Assembly: GCA_009469675.1 (NCBI GenBank)
Contig: SSSZ01000040.1
Coordinates: 1 to 49,663, forward strand
Source: Azonexaceae bacterium
Lineage (GTDB): Bacteria > Pseudomonadota > Gammaproteobacteria > Burkholderiales > Rhodocyclaceae
Length of the DNA: 49,663 nt
Reading direction: 5' to 3'
Every line of letters starts with the position of its first letter. The first letter of the stretch is position 1. Under the pieces are notes generated by a model. It did no database searches. It saw nothing but the letters and a program-made list of their open reading frames with translations, and was not told the origin of the DNA. A program made the translations under genes and the position numbers. Shown here in pieces: positions 7,485 through 18,564 of this stretch.

Positions 7485-9653
7485 ATGGCGTTTAGTTTCA
7501 AATTGCCGAACATCGGTCTGGGCGGGAAAAATCCGCCGACTGAGCAGATGACGGTTTCCGACGGCATGGCCCCGTCGCCCGCCGCCATGACGATGGGCAA
7601 AGCGATGCCGCTTCCCGCCTTTCTCGCCGACAAGCCGGTCCTGCAGCAGATCAAGATCCTGGGCGGCCTGTTCGTCGCGGTCCTGGCCGCCATCGCCATC
7701 TCGGTCCTCCTCGACGCCAACAAGTCCGCCAACGGCACGGCCTACGTCGCGGCCTCCGGGGAAATGCGCATGCTCTCCCAGCGCATCGCCAAGGCCTCGT
7801 CCCTGGCGCTTCAGGGCAACCCGACGGCCTTCGGCCAGCTCCGGGAATCGAAGGAAACCTTCTCCCAGCTCCTCGATCGCCTGACCAACGGCGGCGAAGT
7901 CGCCGGCACCTCGGTTCCCGCTTCACCGGAAGCGGTGCGGCCCGAACTCGAAGCCCTCAACAAGTTGTGGAGCGAAACCGAAAAGAACGCCGCCGCCGTG
8001 CTCGGCCAGGAAAAGAACCTAGTGTCCCTGGGCAAGGACGTCGCCACCATCGACATCAAGAACCCCGTCATGCTCGACCTCACCGAGCAGGTCGCAGCCC
8101 TCAAGCTGCAGGTTGGCAGCGGCGCCCGTGAGATCGCCGCGGCCAACCAGCTGGTGATGCTGACCCAGCGCATCGCCAAGAACGCTTCGGCGATGCTGGT
8201 CGGCGACGTCATCAACCCGGAAGTCGCCTTCCTCCTCGGCAAGGACACCAACGCTTTCCGCGACATCCTGGCCGGCCTGACCAAGGGCAGCGACGCGCTG
8301 CGCCTGTCCGGCAACAACGATGCCGAAACCAAGGAAAAACTGGGCGAACTCGATGTCGCCTTCAAGGAATACCAGAGCGCCGTCGGCAACATCCTCGGCA
8401 ACATGCAGCCCCTGGTCCTTTCCAAGCAGGCCGGGTCACGCATCTTCCGCGAAAGCGACGACCTCTTGAAGACCACCGACGCCCTGGCCGAAGGCTACCA
8501 GAAGGAACTCGCCGCCCGCGGCATGTACATCGTGGTGATGGTCGTCCTCACCATCCTGGCCGTCGGCACCCTCGGCCTCCTGGCCAAGACCTACCTCGCC
8601 GACACCGAGCGCCGCGCCGATGAAGCCGAAAGCCAGCGCCAGTCCTCGGAACAGACCAACCGCGAGAACCAGGACGCCATTCTCCGCCTGATGAACGAAC
8701 TGGGCGACCTGGCCGACGGCGACCTGACCGTCACCGCCACGGTGAGCGAAAACATCACCGGCGCCATCGCCGACTCGATCAACTACACCATCGAGGAACT
8801 CCGCGTCCTGGTCGGCCGCATCAACGACGCCGCCACCCGGGTGACGGCCGCCACCGAAATCGCCCGCCAGAACTCCAACCAGCTGCTCGCCGCCGCCGAG
8901 AAGCAATCCCAGGAAATCCAGGAGGCGGGCCAGTCGGCGCTCTCCATGGCGCGCTCGATGAACGAGGTGTCGGGCAACGCCACCCAGTCCGCCCAGGTGG
9001 CCCGGCAATCGCTGGCCGCCGCCGAAAAGGGTACGGTGGCCGTGCAAGATTCGATCAAGGGCATGAACGAAATCCGCGAGCAGATCCAGGAAACCTCCAA
9101 GCGCATCAAGCGCCTCGGCGAAAGCTCCCAGGAGATCGGCGAAATCGTCGAACTGATTTCGGACATTACCGAACAGACCAACGTTCTCGCCTTGAACGCC
9201 GCCATCCAGGCCGCCTCCGCCGGCGAAGCAGGCCGGGGCTTCACAGTGGTCGCCGAGGAAGTGCAGCGGCTGGCCGAACGCTCCGCCGAAGCCACCAAGC
9301 AGATCGCGGCCATCGTCAAGACCATTCAGACCGACACTCAGGACGCCGTCTCGGCCATGGAACAATCGACCCAGGGCGTGGTCGAGGGCGCCAAGCTTTC
9401 CGACGCCGCCGGCCAGGCCTTGCACGAAATCGGCGACGTGTCGAAGAACCTTGCCGGCCTGATCGAAAGCATCTCGTCATCGACCCAGCAGCAGGCCGAA
9501 TCGGCGACCAACGTCGCCAAGCTGATGCAGGAAATCCTCCGCGTCACCGAGCAGACGACGGTGGGCACCCAGCGCACGGCCGAAGCCGTCGATGAACTGA
9601 CCAGCCTGGCCCACGAACTCAAGGGTTCGGTCGCCGGCTTCAAGGTGGATTAA
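7485..9653 (+). CDS. pilJ: Twitching motility methyl-accepting chemoreceptor PilJ
   Basis: PilJ is the membrane receptor feeding the Chp kinase. The 722 residues show a cytoplasmic leader of ~50 residues, a first membrane helix (about 57-76), and a periplasmic region with two related PilJ-type sensor helices ([19 protein letters not shown] near 86 and [18 protein letters not shown] near 220, an internal duplication). A second membrane helix (about 347-369), a HAMP-like segment (395-445), and the signalling coiled coil follow. The hairpin tip reads [20 protein letters not shown], then [19 protein letters not shown], as in PilJ rather than standard MCPs. GGAGGA lies 7 bases before the ATG. No cheR- or cheB-like gene accompanies it. 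Confidence 0.95.
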   Translation: MAFSFKLPNIGLGGKNPPTEQMTVSDGMAPSPAAMTMGKAMPLPAFLADKPVLQQIKILGGLFVAVLAAIAISVLLDANKSANGTAYVAASGEMRMLSQRIAKASSLALQGNPTAFGQLRESKETFSQLLDRLTNGGEVAGTSVPASPEAVRPELEALNKLWSETEKNAAAVLGQEKNLVSLGKDVATIDIKNPVMLDLTEQVAALKLQVGSGAREIAAANQLVMLTQRIAKNASAMLVGDVINPEVAFLLGKDTNAFRDILAGLTKGSDALRLSGNNDAETKEKLGELDVAFKEYQSAVGNILGNMQPLVLSKQAGSRIFRESDDLLKTTDALAEGYQKELAARGMYIVVMVVLTILAVGTLGLLAKTYLADTERRADEAESQRQSSEQTNRENQDAILRLMNELGDLADGDLTVTATVSENITGAIADSINYTIEELRVLVGRINDAATRVTAATEIARQNSNQLLAAAEKQSQEIQEAGQSALSMARSMNEVSGNATQSAQVARQSLAAAEKGTVAVQDSIKGMNEIREQIQETSKRIKRLGESSQEIGEIVELISDITEQTNVLALNAAIQAASAGEAGRGFTVVAEEVQRLAERSAEATKQIAAIVKTIQTDTQDAVSAMEQSTQGVVEGAKLSDAAGQALHEIGDVSKNLAGLIESISSSTQQQAESATNVAKLMQEILRVTEQTTVGTQRTAEAVDELTSLAHELKGSVAGFKVD

Positions 9654-9671
9654 GCCCGAACCCGGAACCCT

Positions 9672-12600
9672 ATGAACGCTGCCACCGAATTCGACCTGGG
9701 CCCCCTGACCTGGGTGAAGGGCGAGATCGATCTCGCTCTCGAACGTGCGGACGACGCGCTGCGCCAGTACGGCGGCGGCGCCGATCCGGCCCAGTTGAAA
9801 TTCTGTCGCACCCACGTCCACCAGGTCCATGGTGCCCTGGCCATCGTCGGCCTGGACGGCGTCACCCAGGTCACCGAATCCCTGGAGGCCCTGCTCCAGG
9901 GCCTTGAGGACGGTACGGCGGCGGCCGGTCCGGCGGCCGCCGCCGCCGTGAGCGGCGCCACCGCCGCCATCCGGCAGTACCTCGACGACCTGATGGCCGG
10001 CGAACCCAACCAGCCGCTCCGCCTCCTGCCGGTCTACCAGGCCCTGGCCGAGGCCCGCGGGCAGCAGCGGGTGCGCGCCACCGACCTGTTCTACCCCGAC
10101 CTCTCGCTGCGCCCGCCCAAACGCGCCGCCACCACCCGGCTGACGCCGGAAGAACTCACCAAGCTCCTCAAGTCCGAACGCACCCGCTTCCAGAAAGGGC
10201 TTCTCGCCTGGCTCAAGAAGCCGAACGAGGCCGAAGTCGGCCTGGCCCAGATGCGCGAAGCCCTGCGCACCATCGAAGCGACCCAGGAAACCCCCGCCGG
10301 CCGGGCCTTCTGGTGGATTTCCCTGGGCTTCCTCGAAGCCCTCGCCGACCGTGGCGTGGCCTCCGAGGTCGAAGCCCGCCAGCTCTGCGCCCGCATCGAC
10401 CTGCAGATCCGCCGCCTGCTCGAAGGCTCGCGCAACGTGGCCGAACGGCTGATGCGCGACGCCCTCTACTACGTTGCCCAGGCCCCCGTCGAGCAGGGCG
10501 AAGTCGCCCGCTCGGTGCGCAGCACCTTCGGCCTCGGCGACCTGCTGCCCCGCCCGGCGACGGCAGAAGCCACGTCCGCGCCGCAGGAGTCCCTGCTGCG
10601 CCGCCTGCGCGAATCGATCGCCGCCGCCGAGGAGCACTGGAACAAATTCTGCACCGGCAGCGCCGGCATGCTCGGCGGCTTCGCCGATCACGCTCGGGCC
10701 TGCGCCAACCTGACCGGCGAAATCGGCCACACCGACCTCAAACGCCTGGGCCAGGGCCTGGGCGCCATCGCCAACTGGCTGAACGAACAACCCTCCCGCC
10801 AGTCCGACGGCGTGGCGATGGAAGTCGCCACCGCCATCCTCCTACTGCAGAACGCCCAGGAGAATTTCCGCCGCCTGGGCACCGATTTCGCCCAGCAGGT
10901 GGACCTCATGGTAGCCCGCCTGCACGGCTGCATTTCCGGCAAGCCGGCCGAATCGGGCGACGAGATCCCGCTTCTCGACGAAATGACCCGCCGGGCCCAG
11001 GAAAAGCTCCTGATCGGCCAGGTGGCGCGGGAAATCCAGAACAACCTGGCCCACATCGAGCAGGCCCTCGACACCTTTTTCCGCAGCCCCGACAACAACG
11101 AAGGCTTGGCCCAACTCGACGGCCCCCTCAAGCAGATCAGCGGCGCCCTCCTCATGCTCGGCCACGACGGCGCCCTGGCCACCGTGCGCCAGTGCGGCGA
11201 ACAGATCCAGCGCTTCGCCCAGCCGGGCTACCAGCCCGACCAGGCCGATTTCGAGGCCGTGGCGAGCGAACTCTCCATGCTCGGCTTCTTCATCGATTCC
11301 CTGCAGCACGGCGCTGGCGACTACGAAACCTTCATCCGCAACCTCAAGGGCGAAACGCCGGCAGAAACCGCCGAGGAAGAAGAACCCTGCGAAGCCGCCA
11401 CGGCGCCCAGCGTCGAGCAGCAGCTCGAACAGCAGCGCAAGGAAACCCAGGCGCTGCTCGAAGCTCTCAAGGAAAAGCCTCAGGACGCCCAGCTCAAGGA
11501 CGAACTGAAGCAAAACCTCCAGGCCATGCAGAAGGACGCCGACCTGGTGGCCGACCACCGCCTCGGCGAATCGGCCAAGGCGGTGCTCTCCGCCCTGGAG
11601 AGCGGCGAGATGGAATCCGAGGAGTTCGACGCCGCGGCAACCAACCTCATGCCCGTCGTCCTCGAAGCCCCCGAGCCCTCGGCCGAAACCCTGCAGCTCG
11701 CCCAGTCGAGTGTTGATGAAATCGACGCCGAGCTTCTGGAAATCTTTCTCGAAGAAGCCAAGGAAGTTCTCGCCACGATGGGGGCCAATCTCGCCCTCCT
11801 CGAAGCCGAACCCCACAACAGCGAAGCCCTGACGACGCTGCGCCGCTCGTCCCACACCCTCAAAGGCAGCGGCCGCATGGTCGGCCTCAAGGATCTCGGT
11901 GAAACCGCCTGGGCCATCGAGCAGACCCTCAACCAGTGGCTCCGCCAGGAACTGGCGGTGACGCCCGAGCTGCTCGCCATGCTCCGCCTCTGCCAGGAGG
12001 TGTTTTCGGCCTGGGTCGCCCATCTGGAAAACCCCGCCGTTCCGGCCCCCAACCCGGCCAAGCTAGTCGCCCTGGCCGACCGCCTGCGGGGCGCCGAGGG
12101 CGAAGCGGCCCTCGCTCCAACCCCGGCCCCGCCGCCCCCGGTCAGCACCGCCCAGATCATCGAACTGCCCACCGCGGCGGCAGCTCGCCCTGCCCCCGCT
12201 GCCGTCGTTGACCTGCCGGCGCCGCCGCCCCTGGCACCGATCGAATCCGATTTCACCGACATCGCTGCCGAACTCGGCACCGCCTCCAACCTCGGCTTCG
12301 AGTTCTCCCTCGGCGAGCTGGACCAGGATCTGCCGGCCCTGGGCAGCGAGAAGTCGGCCGAACCGCTGCTCGCCCCGGTCGATCTGCCGAGCCTGCCAAC
12401 CGCCGAAGAACCTCCCGCCGCCGAGGGGGACGAGGCTTTGCCCGCCCATCTCCTGTCCACCGTCGTCGTTGCCGCCCCCACGGACGAACTGGCTGACGAC
12501 GACCTGATGCCGGCCCATCTGCTGGCCACCGAACTCGTCGCCGTTGAAGTGCCGCCGGAAGTCGAAACTCCCGCCGAAAACGTGCCCAGCTTCGATCTCC

Positions 12601-15600
12601 CCCCGGTTATGGCCGAGCCGGAGGCAGTGGGGGTAAGCCTCGACTTCGACCTGACGGCGGAAGCGCCGGCCACGGCACCGGTCGCCGAGGTGCTTCCGAC
12701 CGCACCCGAAGCCCCGGCCGAAGCACCCCAGAAAGCCTCGGCCGAGGAGCCGGCCGCCGACACCGCGGCCATGCCGCCCGCCGAACCCGCCGCCGAGAGC
12801 GATTTTCCGCTGCCGGAACCTGGCCTCGAGCCGCTGCCGGCCGTCGAAATCCAGGCCGAGCCGGCAGCCGACCTCCTGGCTGAGGCGCCACCCGAAATCC
12901 CGGCCGGGGTCGCCGCCGATTCCGTCGTCGCGGATGCCGCTGCAACCCTACCCGAGCCGATCGCCGAATCCGAGGCGCCGGCCACCGAACCTGCCGCCTC
13001 CCCCGAACCCGCGGCCTCGCCCACCCTCTACGACATTTTCCGCGAAGAGGCCCGCGGCCATCTCGACACCCTCGACCAGAGCTACGCCCAGCTGGCCGCC
13101 GATCCGCTGGCGCCCACCACCTTCGAAATGACCCGCGCCGCCCATACGCTGGGCGGAATCGCCGCAACGGTCGGCATCACACCCATCAACAAGCTCGCCA
13201 TCGCCCTCGAACACGCCCTGCTGCGCCGCGACCCGAGCGGCCGCCCGGACAGCATCGAAGGCCTGGAGACGGTGCGGCAGGCCATCCTCGGGCTGCAGGA
13301 AATGTTCGTCGCCCTGGCCGATCAACGGGGGCCGGAACCCTTGCCCACCCTGGTCGATGCCCTGGGCGAGATTTATCCCGCCCTGCCGCCCTCCGAACCG
13401 GCGGAGCCGGAATCGCTCCTCGCACCGGCGGCAGCTTCGCCCGCCGCCGCGGCGCCCGAAGCCAAGCCCGAGCCGCTACCCGCCACGGCCCCCCTCGAAC
13501 TACCGCGGCTGCAGGACGAACTCGACGAACAACTGCTCCCCATCTTCCTCGAAGAAGCCCAGGAAATCGTCCGCGGCTTCAACGATCAGCTCCTCGCCTG
13601 GCGGGGCAATCCGGCCGACAGCGCCCCCCCCCGGGCGCTGGCCCGCCTGCTCCACACCTTTAAGGGCAGCGCCCGCATGGCCGGGGCCATGAACCTCGGC
13701 GAAATCACCCACCACCTGGAAGCCCGGGTTGAGGATTTTCTCCGCGCCGGCACCGCCAGCCTCGCCAATGTCGAAGAGGTGGAAAGCGGCTGCGACACCC
13801 TGGTGCAGATCGTCGAACGGTTGCAGGCCGGCGACTCGCCCGTCCTGTTCCCGGAAGCCTCCCACGCCGACCTGCACGAACCGGCGCCGCCTCCGGCCGC
13901 CGCCGAAGCCGTCGCCCAGGTCATCGCCATTACCACCGCGGCGCCGGCGGCTCAAGCGCCCGCCCCCGCCGCAGCTCCCGCCGAGGCCGAGGCGGAAGCC
14001 GGCGCCCAGCGAGCCACCCTGCGCGTCCGAGCCGACCTCATCGACCGCCTGGTGAACGAAGCGGGCGAACTCTCCATCGCCCGGGCCCGCATCGAAGGCG
14101 AAATGCGCAGCCTGAAAAACTCGCTCCTCGACCTGACGGAAAACGTCATCCGCCTGCGCCGCCAGTTGCGCGAGATCGAAATCCAGGCGGAAGGCCAGAT
14201 CCAGGCCCGGGTGGCCCAGACCCACGACGGCCAGACCGAGTTCGACCCCCTCGAACTCGACCGCTTCACCCGCTTCCAGGAACTGACCCGGTTCATGGCC
14301 GAGTCGGTCAACGACGTGGCGACGGTGCAGCAGAACCTCCTCAAGAACCTCGACGACACCAACGCCGCTATCGTCGCCCAGGCCCGCCTCAACCGCAGCC
14401 TGCAGCAGGAACTGATGGGCGTGCGCATGCTGCCCTTCGCCAGCCAGGCCGAACGCCTCTACCGCATCGTCCGCCAGACCTCCAAGGAACTGGGCAAACG
14501 CGCCAACCTCGACATCAAGGGTGGCCAGGTCGAAATCGACCGTTCGGTTCTCGACAAGATGATGGCTCCCCTTGAGCACATGCTGCGCAACGCCGTCACC
14601 CACGGCATCGAATCCCGCGCCGACCGCACCGCCGCGGCGAAGCCCGACATCGGCGAAATTTCCCTGGCGCTGCGCCAGGAAGGCAACGAAATCGTCATCG
14701 CCATGAGCGACGACGGGGCCGGCCTGGACGCCGCCCGCATCCGCGCCCGGGCTGAAGCCCAGGGGCTGCTGGCGCCGGGCGAAGCGGCCGACCAAGCCCG
14801 CCTGTTCGACTTCATCTTCCAGCCCGGCTTCTCGACGGCCCGCGAAGTCACCCAGATCGCCGGGCGCGGCGTCGGCATGGACGTGGTCAAGACCGAAGTC
14901 GCGGCCCTCGGCGGCCGCATCGAAATCGTCTCGGCGCCGGGTCAGGGCACGACCTTCCGGCTCTACCTGCCGCTTACCCTGGCGGTGACCCAAACCCTGC
15001 TGGTGCGGGCCGGCTCCCATCTCTACGCCGTACCCTCGACGATGATCGAGCAGGTTCTCGAATTGAAGGAAAAAGGCCTCAACGAGTTGCGCGGCAAGGG
15101 TGAGGCCGAGTGGCAGAACAACCGCTACCCCTTCCACTTCCTGCCCAACCTCCTGGGCGACCTCGGCGCCCTGCCGGAAAACCACCGCCGGTACTGGGTT
15201 CTGCTCCTGCGCTCGGGTTCGCAGCGGGTGGCGGTCCAGGTGGACGAACTCCGCGGCAACCAGGAAGTGGTGGTCAAGAACATCGGGCCGCAACTCGCCC
15301 GGGTGGTCGGCATCGCCGGCGCCACGGTGCTGGGCGACGGCCAGGTGGTGCTCATTCTCAACCCGGTAGCCCTGGCCAGCCGGCTGGCCGCCGCCCCGAC
15401 GCCCGCCGCCACGGGCTTCGCCGCGGCTGCGCCGGTCAGCGCCTCGACGCTGCCCACCGTCCTGGTGGTGGACGATTCCCTTACCGTACGCAAGATCACC
15501 GGCCGTCTGCTGGCCCGCGAGGGTTACCAGGTGGTCACCGCCAAGGACGGCGTCGACGCCCTTGAGCAGATGATGGAAGTGATCCCCGACGTCGTTCTGT

Positions 15601-15827
15601 CGGATATCGAGATGCCGCGCATGGACGGCTTCGACCTGGTGCGCAACATCCGCGCCGACGACCAGCTCAAGGGCGTGCCGGTCATCATGATTACCTCGCG
15701 GACCGCCGACAAGCACCGCAATTACGCCGACGAAATCGGCGCCAACCACTATCTCGGCAAGCCCTACGACGAGGACGAGTTGCTCGGGCTGATCGCGGGC
15801 TTCATCAAGGCGAAGCGGGGCGGCTGA
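9672..15827 (+). CDS. chpA: Multidomain chemotaxis histidine kinase ChpA (PilL)
   Basis: ChpA is the CheA-type kinase of the Chp system. The 2051-residue protein has Hpt-like modules, a P3-type dimerisation helix pair, an ATPase domain, a CheW-like domain and a C-terminal receiver. Hpt motifs with the phospho-acceptor in HT(L/F)(K/G)G are seen at H728, H1158 (HTLGG, Lys replaced) and H1328. An N-terminal Hpt-like helix has HQVHG at H50, and a related helix near 487 has no His. Residues ~810-1110 are Ala/Pro/Glu-rich linker. The ATPase N box is NAVTHGIE (N about 1640), followed by DDGAGLD and [10 protein letters not shown]. The receiver acceptor is D1978 in [11 protein letters not shown]. Pseudomonas ChpA has eight phosphotransfer modules; fewer are obvious here. 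The gene follows pilJ by 18 bases. Confidence 0.95.
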   Translation: MNAATEFDLGPLTWVKGEIDLALERADDALRQYGGGADPAQLKFCRTHVHQVHGALAIVGLDGVTQVTESLEALLQGLEDGTAAAGPAAAAAVSGATAAIRQYLDDLMAGEPNQPLRLLPVYQALAEARGQQRVRATDLFYPDLSLRPPKRAATTRLTPEELTKLLKSERTRFQKGLLAWLKKPNEAEVGLAQMREALRTIEATQETPAGRAFWWISLGFLEALADRGVASEVEARQLCARIDLQIRRLLEGSRNVAERLMRDALYYVAQAPVEQGEVARSVRSTFGLGDLLPRPATAEATSAPQESLLRRLRESIAAAEEHWNKFCTGSAGMLGGFADHARACANLTGEIGHTDLKRLGQGLGAIANWLNEQPSRQSDGVAMEVATAILLLQNAQENFRRLGTDFAQQVDLMVARLHGCISGKPAESGDEIPLLDEMTRRAQEKLLIGQVAREIQNNLAHIEQALDTFFRSPDNNEGLAQLDGPLKQISGALLMLGHDGALATVRQCGEQIQRFAQPGYQPDQADFEAVASELSMLGFFIDSLQHGAGDYETFIRNLKGETPAETAEEEEPCEAATAPSVEQQLEQQRKETQALLEALKEKPQDAQLKDELKQNLQAMQKDADLVADHRLGESAKAVLSALESGEMESEEFDAAATNLMPVVLEAPEPSAETLQLAQSSVDEIDAELLEIFLEEAKEVLATMGANLALLEAEPHNSEALTTLRRSSHTLKGSGRMVGLKDLGETAWAIEQTLNQWLRQELAVTPELLAMLRLCQEVFSAWVAHLENPAVPAPNPAKLVALADRLRGAEGEAALAPTPAPPPPVSTAQIIELPTAAAARPAPAAVVDLPAPPPLAPIESDFTDIAAELGTASNLGFEFSLGELDQDLPALGSEKSAEPLLAPVDLPSLPTAEEPPAAEGDEALPAHLLSTVVVAAPTDELADDDLMPAHLLATELVAVEVPPEVETPAENVPSFDLPPVMAEPEAVGVSLDFDLTAEAPATAPVAEVLPTAPEAPAEAPQKASAEEPAADTAAMPPAEPAAESDFPLPEPGLEPLPAVEIQAEPAADLLAEAPPEIPAGVAADSVVADAAATLPEPIAESEAPATEPAASPEPAASPTLYDIFREEARGHLDTLDQSYAQLAADPLAPTTFEMTRAAHTLGGIAATVGITPINKLAIALEHALLRRDPSGRPDSIEGLETVRQAILGLQEMFVALADQRGPEPLPTLVDALGEIYPALPPSEPAEPESLLAPAAASPAAAAPEAKPEPLPATAPLELPRLQDELDEQLLPIFLEEAQEIVRGFNDQLLAWRGNPADSAPPRALARLLHTFKGSARMAGAMNLGEITHHLEARVEDFLRAGTASLANVEEVESGCDTLVQIVERLQAGDSPVLFPEASHADLHEPAPPPAAAEAVAQVIAITTAAPAAQAPAPAAAPAEAEAEAGAQRATLRVRADLIDRLVNEAGELSIARARIEGEMRSLKNSLLDLTENVIRLRRQLREIEIQAEGQIQARVAQTHDGQTEFDPLELDRFTRFQELTRFMAESVNDVATVQQNLLKNLDDTNAAIVAQARLNRSLQQELMGVRMLPFASQAERLYRIVRQTSKELGKRANLDIKGGQVEIDRSVLDKMMAPLEHMLRNAVTHGIESRADRTAAAKPDIGEISLALRQEGNEIVIAMSDDGAGLDAARIRARAEAQGLLAPGEAADQARLFDFIFQPGFSTAREVTQIAGRGVGMDVVKTEVAALGGRIEIVSAPGQGTTFRLYLPLTLAVTQTLLVRAGSHLYAVPSTMIEQVLELKEKGLNELRGKGEAEWQNNRYPFHFLPNLLGDLGALPENHRRYWVLLLRSGSQRVAVQVDELRGNQEVVVKNIGPQLARVVGIAGATVLGDGQVVLILNPVALASRLAAAPTPAATGFAAAAPVSASTLPTVLVVDDSLTVRKITGRLLAREGYQVVTAKDGVDALEQMMEVIPDVVLSDIEMPRMDGFDLVRNIRADDQLKGVPVIMITSRTADKHRNYADEIGANHYLGKPYDEDELLGLIAGFIKAKRGG

Positions 15828-15924
15828 CCGGCCGCTCCGGGGAGGCGGATCGACCCGGCCCCCGCCCGGCGGCCGGCCCGATCGCCGGTGTTGGCGCAAT
15901 TCGCCGCGGCGGCGCAATTCGTGG

Positions 15925-15953
15925 TTGGTTTGTCCCGGGCCGGCGTTTAGAAT
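15925..15953 (+). promoter_or_regulatory. algH promoter, probably leaderless
   Basis: TTGGTT at 15925-15930 and TAGAAT at 15948-15953 are separated by exactly 17 bases, a good sigma-70 promoter. Only 7 bases separate the -10 from the ATG at 15961, so transcription should begin at or next to the start codon. There is no Shine-Dalgarno sequence before the ATG, in keeping with a leaderless mRNA. Confidence 0.65.
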
Positions 15954-15960
15954 TCCACCC

Positions 15961-16521
15961 ATGGAGAACGTCAATCTCACCGACAACTTTCTCATCGCCA
16001 TGCCGGCGATGCAGGATCCCTATTTCGCCCACACCCTGGTCTATATCTGCGAGCACAACGAAAACGGAGCCCTCGGCATCATCGTCAATCGCCCCATCGA
16101 CATGAATCTCGCCACCCTTTTCGAAAAGATCGAACTACCGCTTGGCCCCGGCAGCCTGGCCGACCTGCCCGTCTACTTCGGCGGCCCGGTGCAGCTCGAC
16201 CGGGGATTCGTCCTGCACCGGCCGATCGGCCAGTGGCAATCGACCCTAGCAGTCAACGACCAGATCGGCCTGACCAGTTCCCGCGACATCCTGGCCCACG
16301 TCGGTAGCGACGGCCAGCCGGAAGAAATCATCGTCACCCTCGGCTACGCCGGCTGGGGCGCCGGCCAGCTCGAAGAAGAACTGGCTCAGAACGCCTGGCT
16401 CACGGTGCCGGCCCGGGCCGCCATCCTCTTCGACCTGCCTCCCGAAGAAAGGCTACCCGCCGCCATGCAGAACCTCGGGTTCAGTTTTTCCCAGCTTTCC
16501 GACGTGGCAGGCCACGCCTGA
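15961..16521 (+). CDS. algH: YqgE/AlgH family protein
   Basis: A 186-residue cytoplasmic protein of the YqgE/AlgH family. The family was linked to alginate regulation in Pseudomonas, but its biochemical role is unknown. The sequence shows the family opening [20 protein letters not shown], then [28 protein letters not shown] and the closing [17 protein letters not shown]. An upstream GTG at 15925 is in frame but lies inside the probable -35 box. Gene order algH-ruvX-pyrR-pyrB is conserved between beta- and gammaproteobacteria. The 133 bases after chpA hold only the promoter described here. Confidence 0.95.
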   Translation: MENVNLTDNFLIAMPAMQDPYFAHTLVYICEHNENGALGIIVNRPIDMNLATLFEKIELPLGPGSLADLPVYFGGPVQLDRGFVLHRPIGQWQSTLAVNDQIGLTSSRDILAHVGSDGQPEEIIVTLGYAGWGAGQLEEELAQNAWLTVPARAAILFDLPPEERLPAAMQNLGFSFSQLSDVAGHA

Positions 16522-16605
16522 GATGAGACGGCTTTGCGCCGCCCGGCGTTCGGCTCGCCCCGCAGGGATGCCCGCCACCCCCGGGGCGGCCCGGCCGGAG
16601 CGCTG

Positions 16606-17052
16606 ATGGGCACGGTGCTCGCCTTCGATTTCGGGGAAAAGCGGATCGGCGTGGCGGTGGGCGAAAGCGAACTGGCCCAGGCCCATCCGCTTGCGGTCAT
16701 CCACGCCCAGTCCAACGACGACCGCCTGGCGGCCATCGCCAAGCTGGTCGCCGAATGGCAGCCGGAGCAGTTGGTAGTCGGCCTCCCGACCCACGCCGAC
16801 GGCACGCCCCACGCCCTCACCGCCCTCTGCCGCAAGTTCGCCGAGCGTTTGGGAAAACGCTTCGGCCTGCCGGTCGGCCTGGCCGACGAACGCCTCACCT
16901 CCCGCGATGCCGAAACCCGCCTGCGCGAAACCGGCCGCAACGCCAAATCCGCCCGTGCCGTCCTCGACGCGGTGGCCGCCCAACTCATCCTGCAAACCTG
17001 GTTCGACACCCTGCCCACCTGCCATGTCCCCACTCCCCACTCCCCTGCCTGA
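16606..17052 (+). CDS. ruvX: Putative pre-16S rRNA nuclease / Holliday junction resolvase-like RuvX
   Basis: A 148-residue RNase H-like protein of the YqgF/RuvX family, which in Escherichia coli is implicated in 5' processing of pre-16S rRNA. Motifs are [16 protein letters not shown] (first catalytic Asp), [26 protein letters not shown] and [15 protein letters not shown] (last Asp). The ATG at 16606 has GGAG 6 bases upstream and gives the family length; the open frame extends further upstream only through a GC-rich spacer. The last 29 bases overlap the pyrR start in another frame. Confidence 0.94.
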   Translation: MGTVLAFDFGEKRIGVAVGESELAQAHPLAVIHAQSNDDRLAAIAKLVAEWQPEQLVVGLPTHADGTPHALTALCRKFAERLGKRFGLPVGLADERLTSRDAETRLRETGRNAKSARAVLDAVAAQLILQTWFDTLPTCHVPTPHSPA

Positions 17053-17533
17053 CGCCGAATCCCAGTGCCGGCAACTGGCCAATCTGCTCGCCCCGACGCT
17101 GGGGCGCAATCCGGCCCTGGTCGGCATCCACAGCGGCGGCGCCTGGATCGCCGCACGGCTCAAGGAGCTTCTCGGCCTCACCGACGACATCGGCCTCATC
17201 GACGTCTCCTTCTACCGCGACGATTTTGCGGAAAAAGGGCTGCATCCCCAGGTCAAGCCGACGGTCATTCCCTTCGACGTGGACAACCGCCACCTCATCC
17301 TGGTGGACGACGTCCTCTATACCGGCCGCACCACCCGTGCCGCCTTGAACGAACTCTTCGACTACGGCCGCCCCGCCTCGGTGGAACTGGCCGTCCTGGC
17401 CGACCGCGGCGGCCGGGAACTGCCCATCGCCCCCCAGTACTGCACCTGGTCCATCGACCTGGAGGTCGGCCAGAATCTGGTTCTCGCCAGGGACGACGCC
17501 GGCACCCTGGCCTGGAGGCTGGAGCATGCATAA
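17024..17533 (+). CDS. pyrR: PyrR: bifunctional pyr operon regulator / uracil phosphoribosyltransferase homologue
   Basis: A 169-residue type I phosphoribosyltransferase. The PRPP-binding loop [18 protein letters not shown] and [21 protein letters not shown] and [13 protein letters not shown] match PyrR. In Bacillus PyrR attenuates pyr transcription by binding mRNA and has weak UPRTase activity. In Gram-negative bacteria its regulatory role is less clear. The ATG at 17024 gives normal length and overlaps ruvX by 29 bases; pyrB begins 8 bases before its stop. No PyrR-binding-type attenuator was recognised upstream. Confidence 0.93.
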   Translation: MSPLPTPLPDAESQCRQLANLLAPTLGRNPALVGIHSGGAWIAARLKELLGLTDDIGLIDVSFYRDDFAEKGLHPQVKPTVIPFDVDNRHLILVDDVLYTGRTTRAALNELFDYGRPASVELAVLADRGGRELPIAPQYCTWSIDLEVGQNLVLARDDAGTLAWRLEHA

Positions 17534-18485
17534 CCCGCAACTCAATCGCCACGGCGAACTGACCCACCTGCTCTCGATCGAAGGTCTGCCCCAGGAAGTC
17601 ATCACCCATATCCTCGACACGGCCGCCTCGTTCATGGAGGTTTCCCAGCGCGAGGTGAAAAAAGTGCCCCTGTTGCGCGGCAAGAGCGTCTTCAACCTCT
17701 TCTTCGAGAATTCGACCCGCACCCGCACCACCTTCGAGATCGCGGCCAAGCGCCTTTCCGCCGACGTCATCAACCTCGACATCGGCCGCTCGTCCACGGC
17801 CAAGGGGGAGACGCTCCTCGACACCATCGACAACCTCTGCGCCATGCACGCCAACCTCTTCGTCGTGCGGCACGCCGCCAGCGGCGCCCCCTACCTGATC
17901 GCCGAGCACCTGGCCCGGGTCGGCCGCGACGACATCCACGTCGTCAACGCCGGCGACGGCCGCCATGCCCACCCCACCCAGGGACTCCTGGACATGTACA
18001 CCATCCGGCACTACAAGAAGGATTTCACCCAGCTGCGGGTAGCCATCGTTGGCGACATCCTCCATTCCCGCGTCGCCCGCTCGGACATTCACGCCCTCAC
18101 CACCCTGGGCGTCCCCGAGGTGCGCGCCATCGGGCCGCAGACCCTGTTGCCCAGCCACCTCGGCCGCATGGGGGTGCATGTCTTCCACGACATGGCGGCA
18201 GGCCTCAAGGACTGCGACGTGGTCATCATGCTGCGCCTGCAAAACGAGCGCATGACCGGCGCCCTGCTCCCCTCGGCCGGCGAATACTTCCGCCACTACG
18301 GCCTGACGCCCCAGAAGCTGGCCCTCGCCAAGCCCGACGCCATCGTCATGCACCCCGGGCCGATGAACCGCGGGGTCGAGATCCATTCCGCCGTAGCCGA
18401 TGGCGCCCAGGCCGTCATCCTGCCCCAGGTCACCTTCGGCATCGCCGTGCGCATGGCCGTCATGAGCATCGTTCCGGGAAATTGA
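17526..18485 (+). CDS. pyrB: Aspartate carbamoyltransferase catalytic subunit
   Basis: PyrB condenses carbamoyl phosphate and aspartate in de novo pyrimidine synthesis. The 319 residues carry [13 protein letters not shown] (carbamoyl-phosphate site), the [13 protein letters not shown] motif, and [13 protein letters not shown]. The N terminus has about ten residues more than the minimal bacterial enzyme. This recalls the Pseudomonas-type ATCase, whose N-terminal extension helps it assemble with an inactive dihydroorotase homologue. Such a homologue lies just downstream here. No pyrI regulatory subunit is present. It overlaps pyrR by 8 bases. Confidence 0.97.
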   Translation: MHNPQLNRHGELTHLLSIEGLPQEVITHILDTAASFMEVSQREVKKVPLLRGKSVFNLFFENSTRTRTTFEIAAKRLSADVINLDIGRSSTAKGETLLDTIDNLCAMHANLFVVRHAASGAPYLIAEHLARVGRDDIHVVNAGDGRHAHPTQGLLDMYTIRHYKKDFTQLRVAIVGDILHSRVARSDIHALTTLGVPEVRAIGPQTLLPSHLGRMGVHVFHDMAAGLKDCDVVIMLRLQNERMTGALLPSAGEYFRHYGLTPQKLALAKPDAIVMHPGPMNRGVEIHSAVADGAQAVILPQVTFGIAVRMAVMSIVPGN

Positions 18486-18511
18486 CCGCCCCCTCACTCA
18501 CTTCGTTCGCG

Positions 18512-18556
18512 GCCCCCTGCCGGGGGCGGGCCTCCCTCCGGGCGGCTCTTCGGGAG
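18512..18556 (+). promoter_or_regulatory. Two hairpins in the pyrB-pyrC' spacer
   Basis: In the 79-base spacer, GCCCCC-TGCC-GGGGGC forms a tight 6-bp stem at 18512-18527. Downstream, CTCCC at 18532-18536 can pair with GGGAG at 18552-18556, which is the probable ribosome binding site of the next gene (8 bases before its ATG). The first hairpin has no T tract. The second could limit translation of pyrC'. Both are inferred by eye. Confidence 0.4.
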
Positions 18557-18564
18557 TCCCAGAC

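Noticed and set aside
13500-16001. An 833-codon antisense frame across chpA
   Set aside because: It is a complement of the kinase coding sequence with biased composition, without ribosome site or family features.
16522-16605. A regulatory element in the GC-rich algH-ruvX spacer
   Set aside because: It contains small GC dyads such as GCCCCG...CGGGGC, but they are no more than expected at this base composition and no consensus was recognised.
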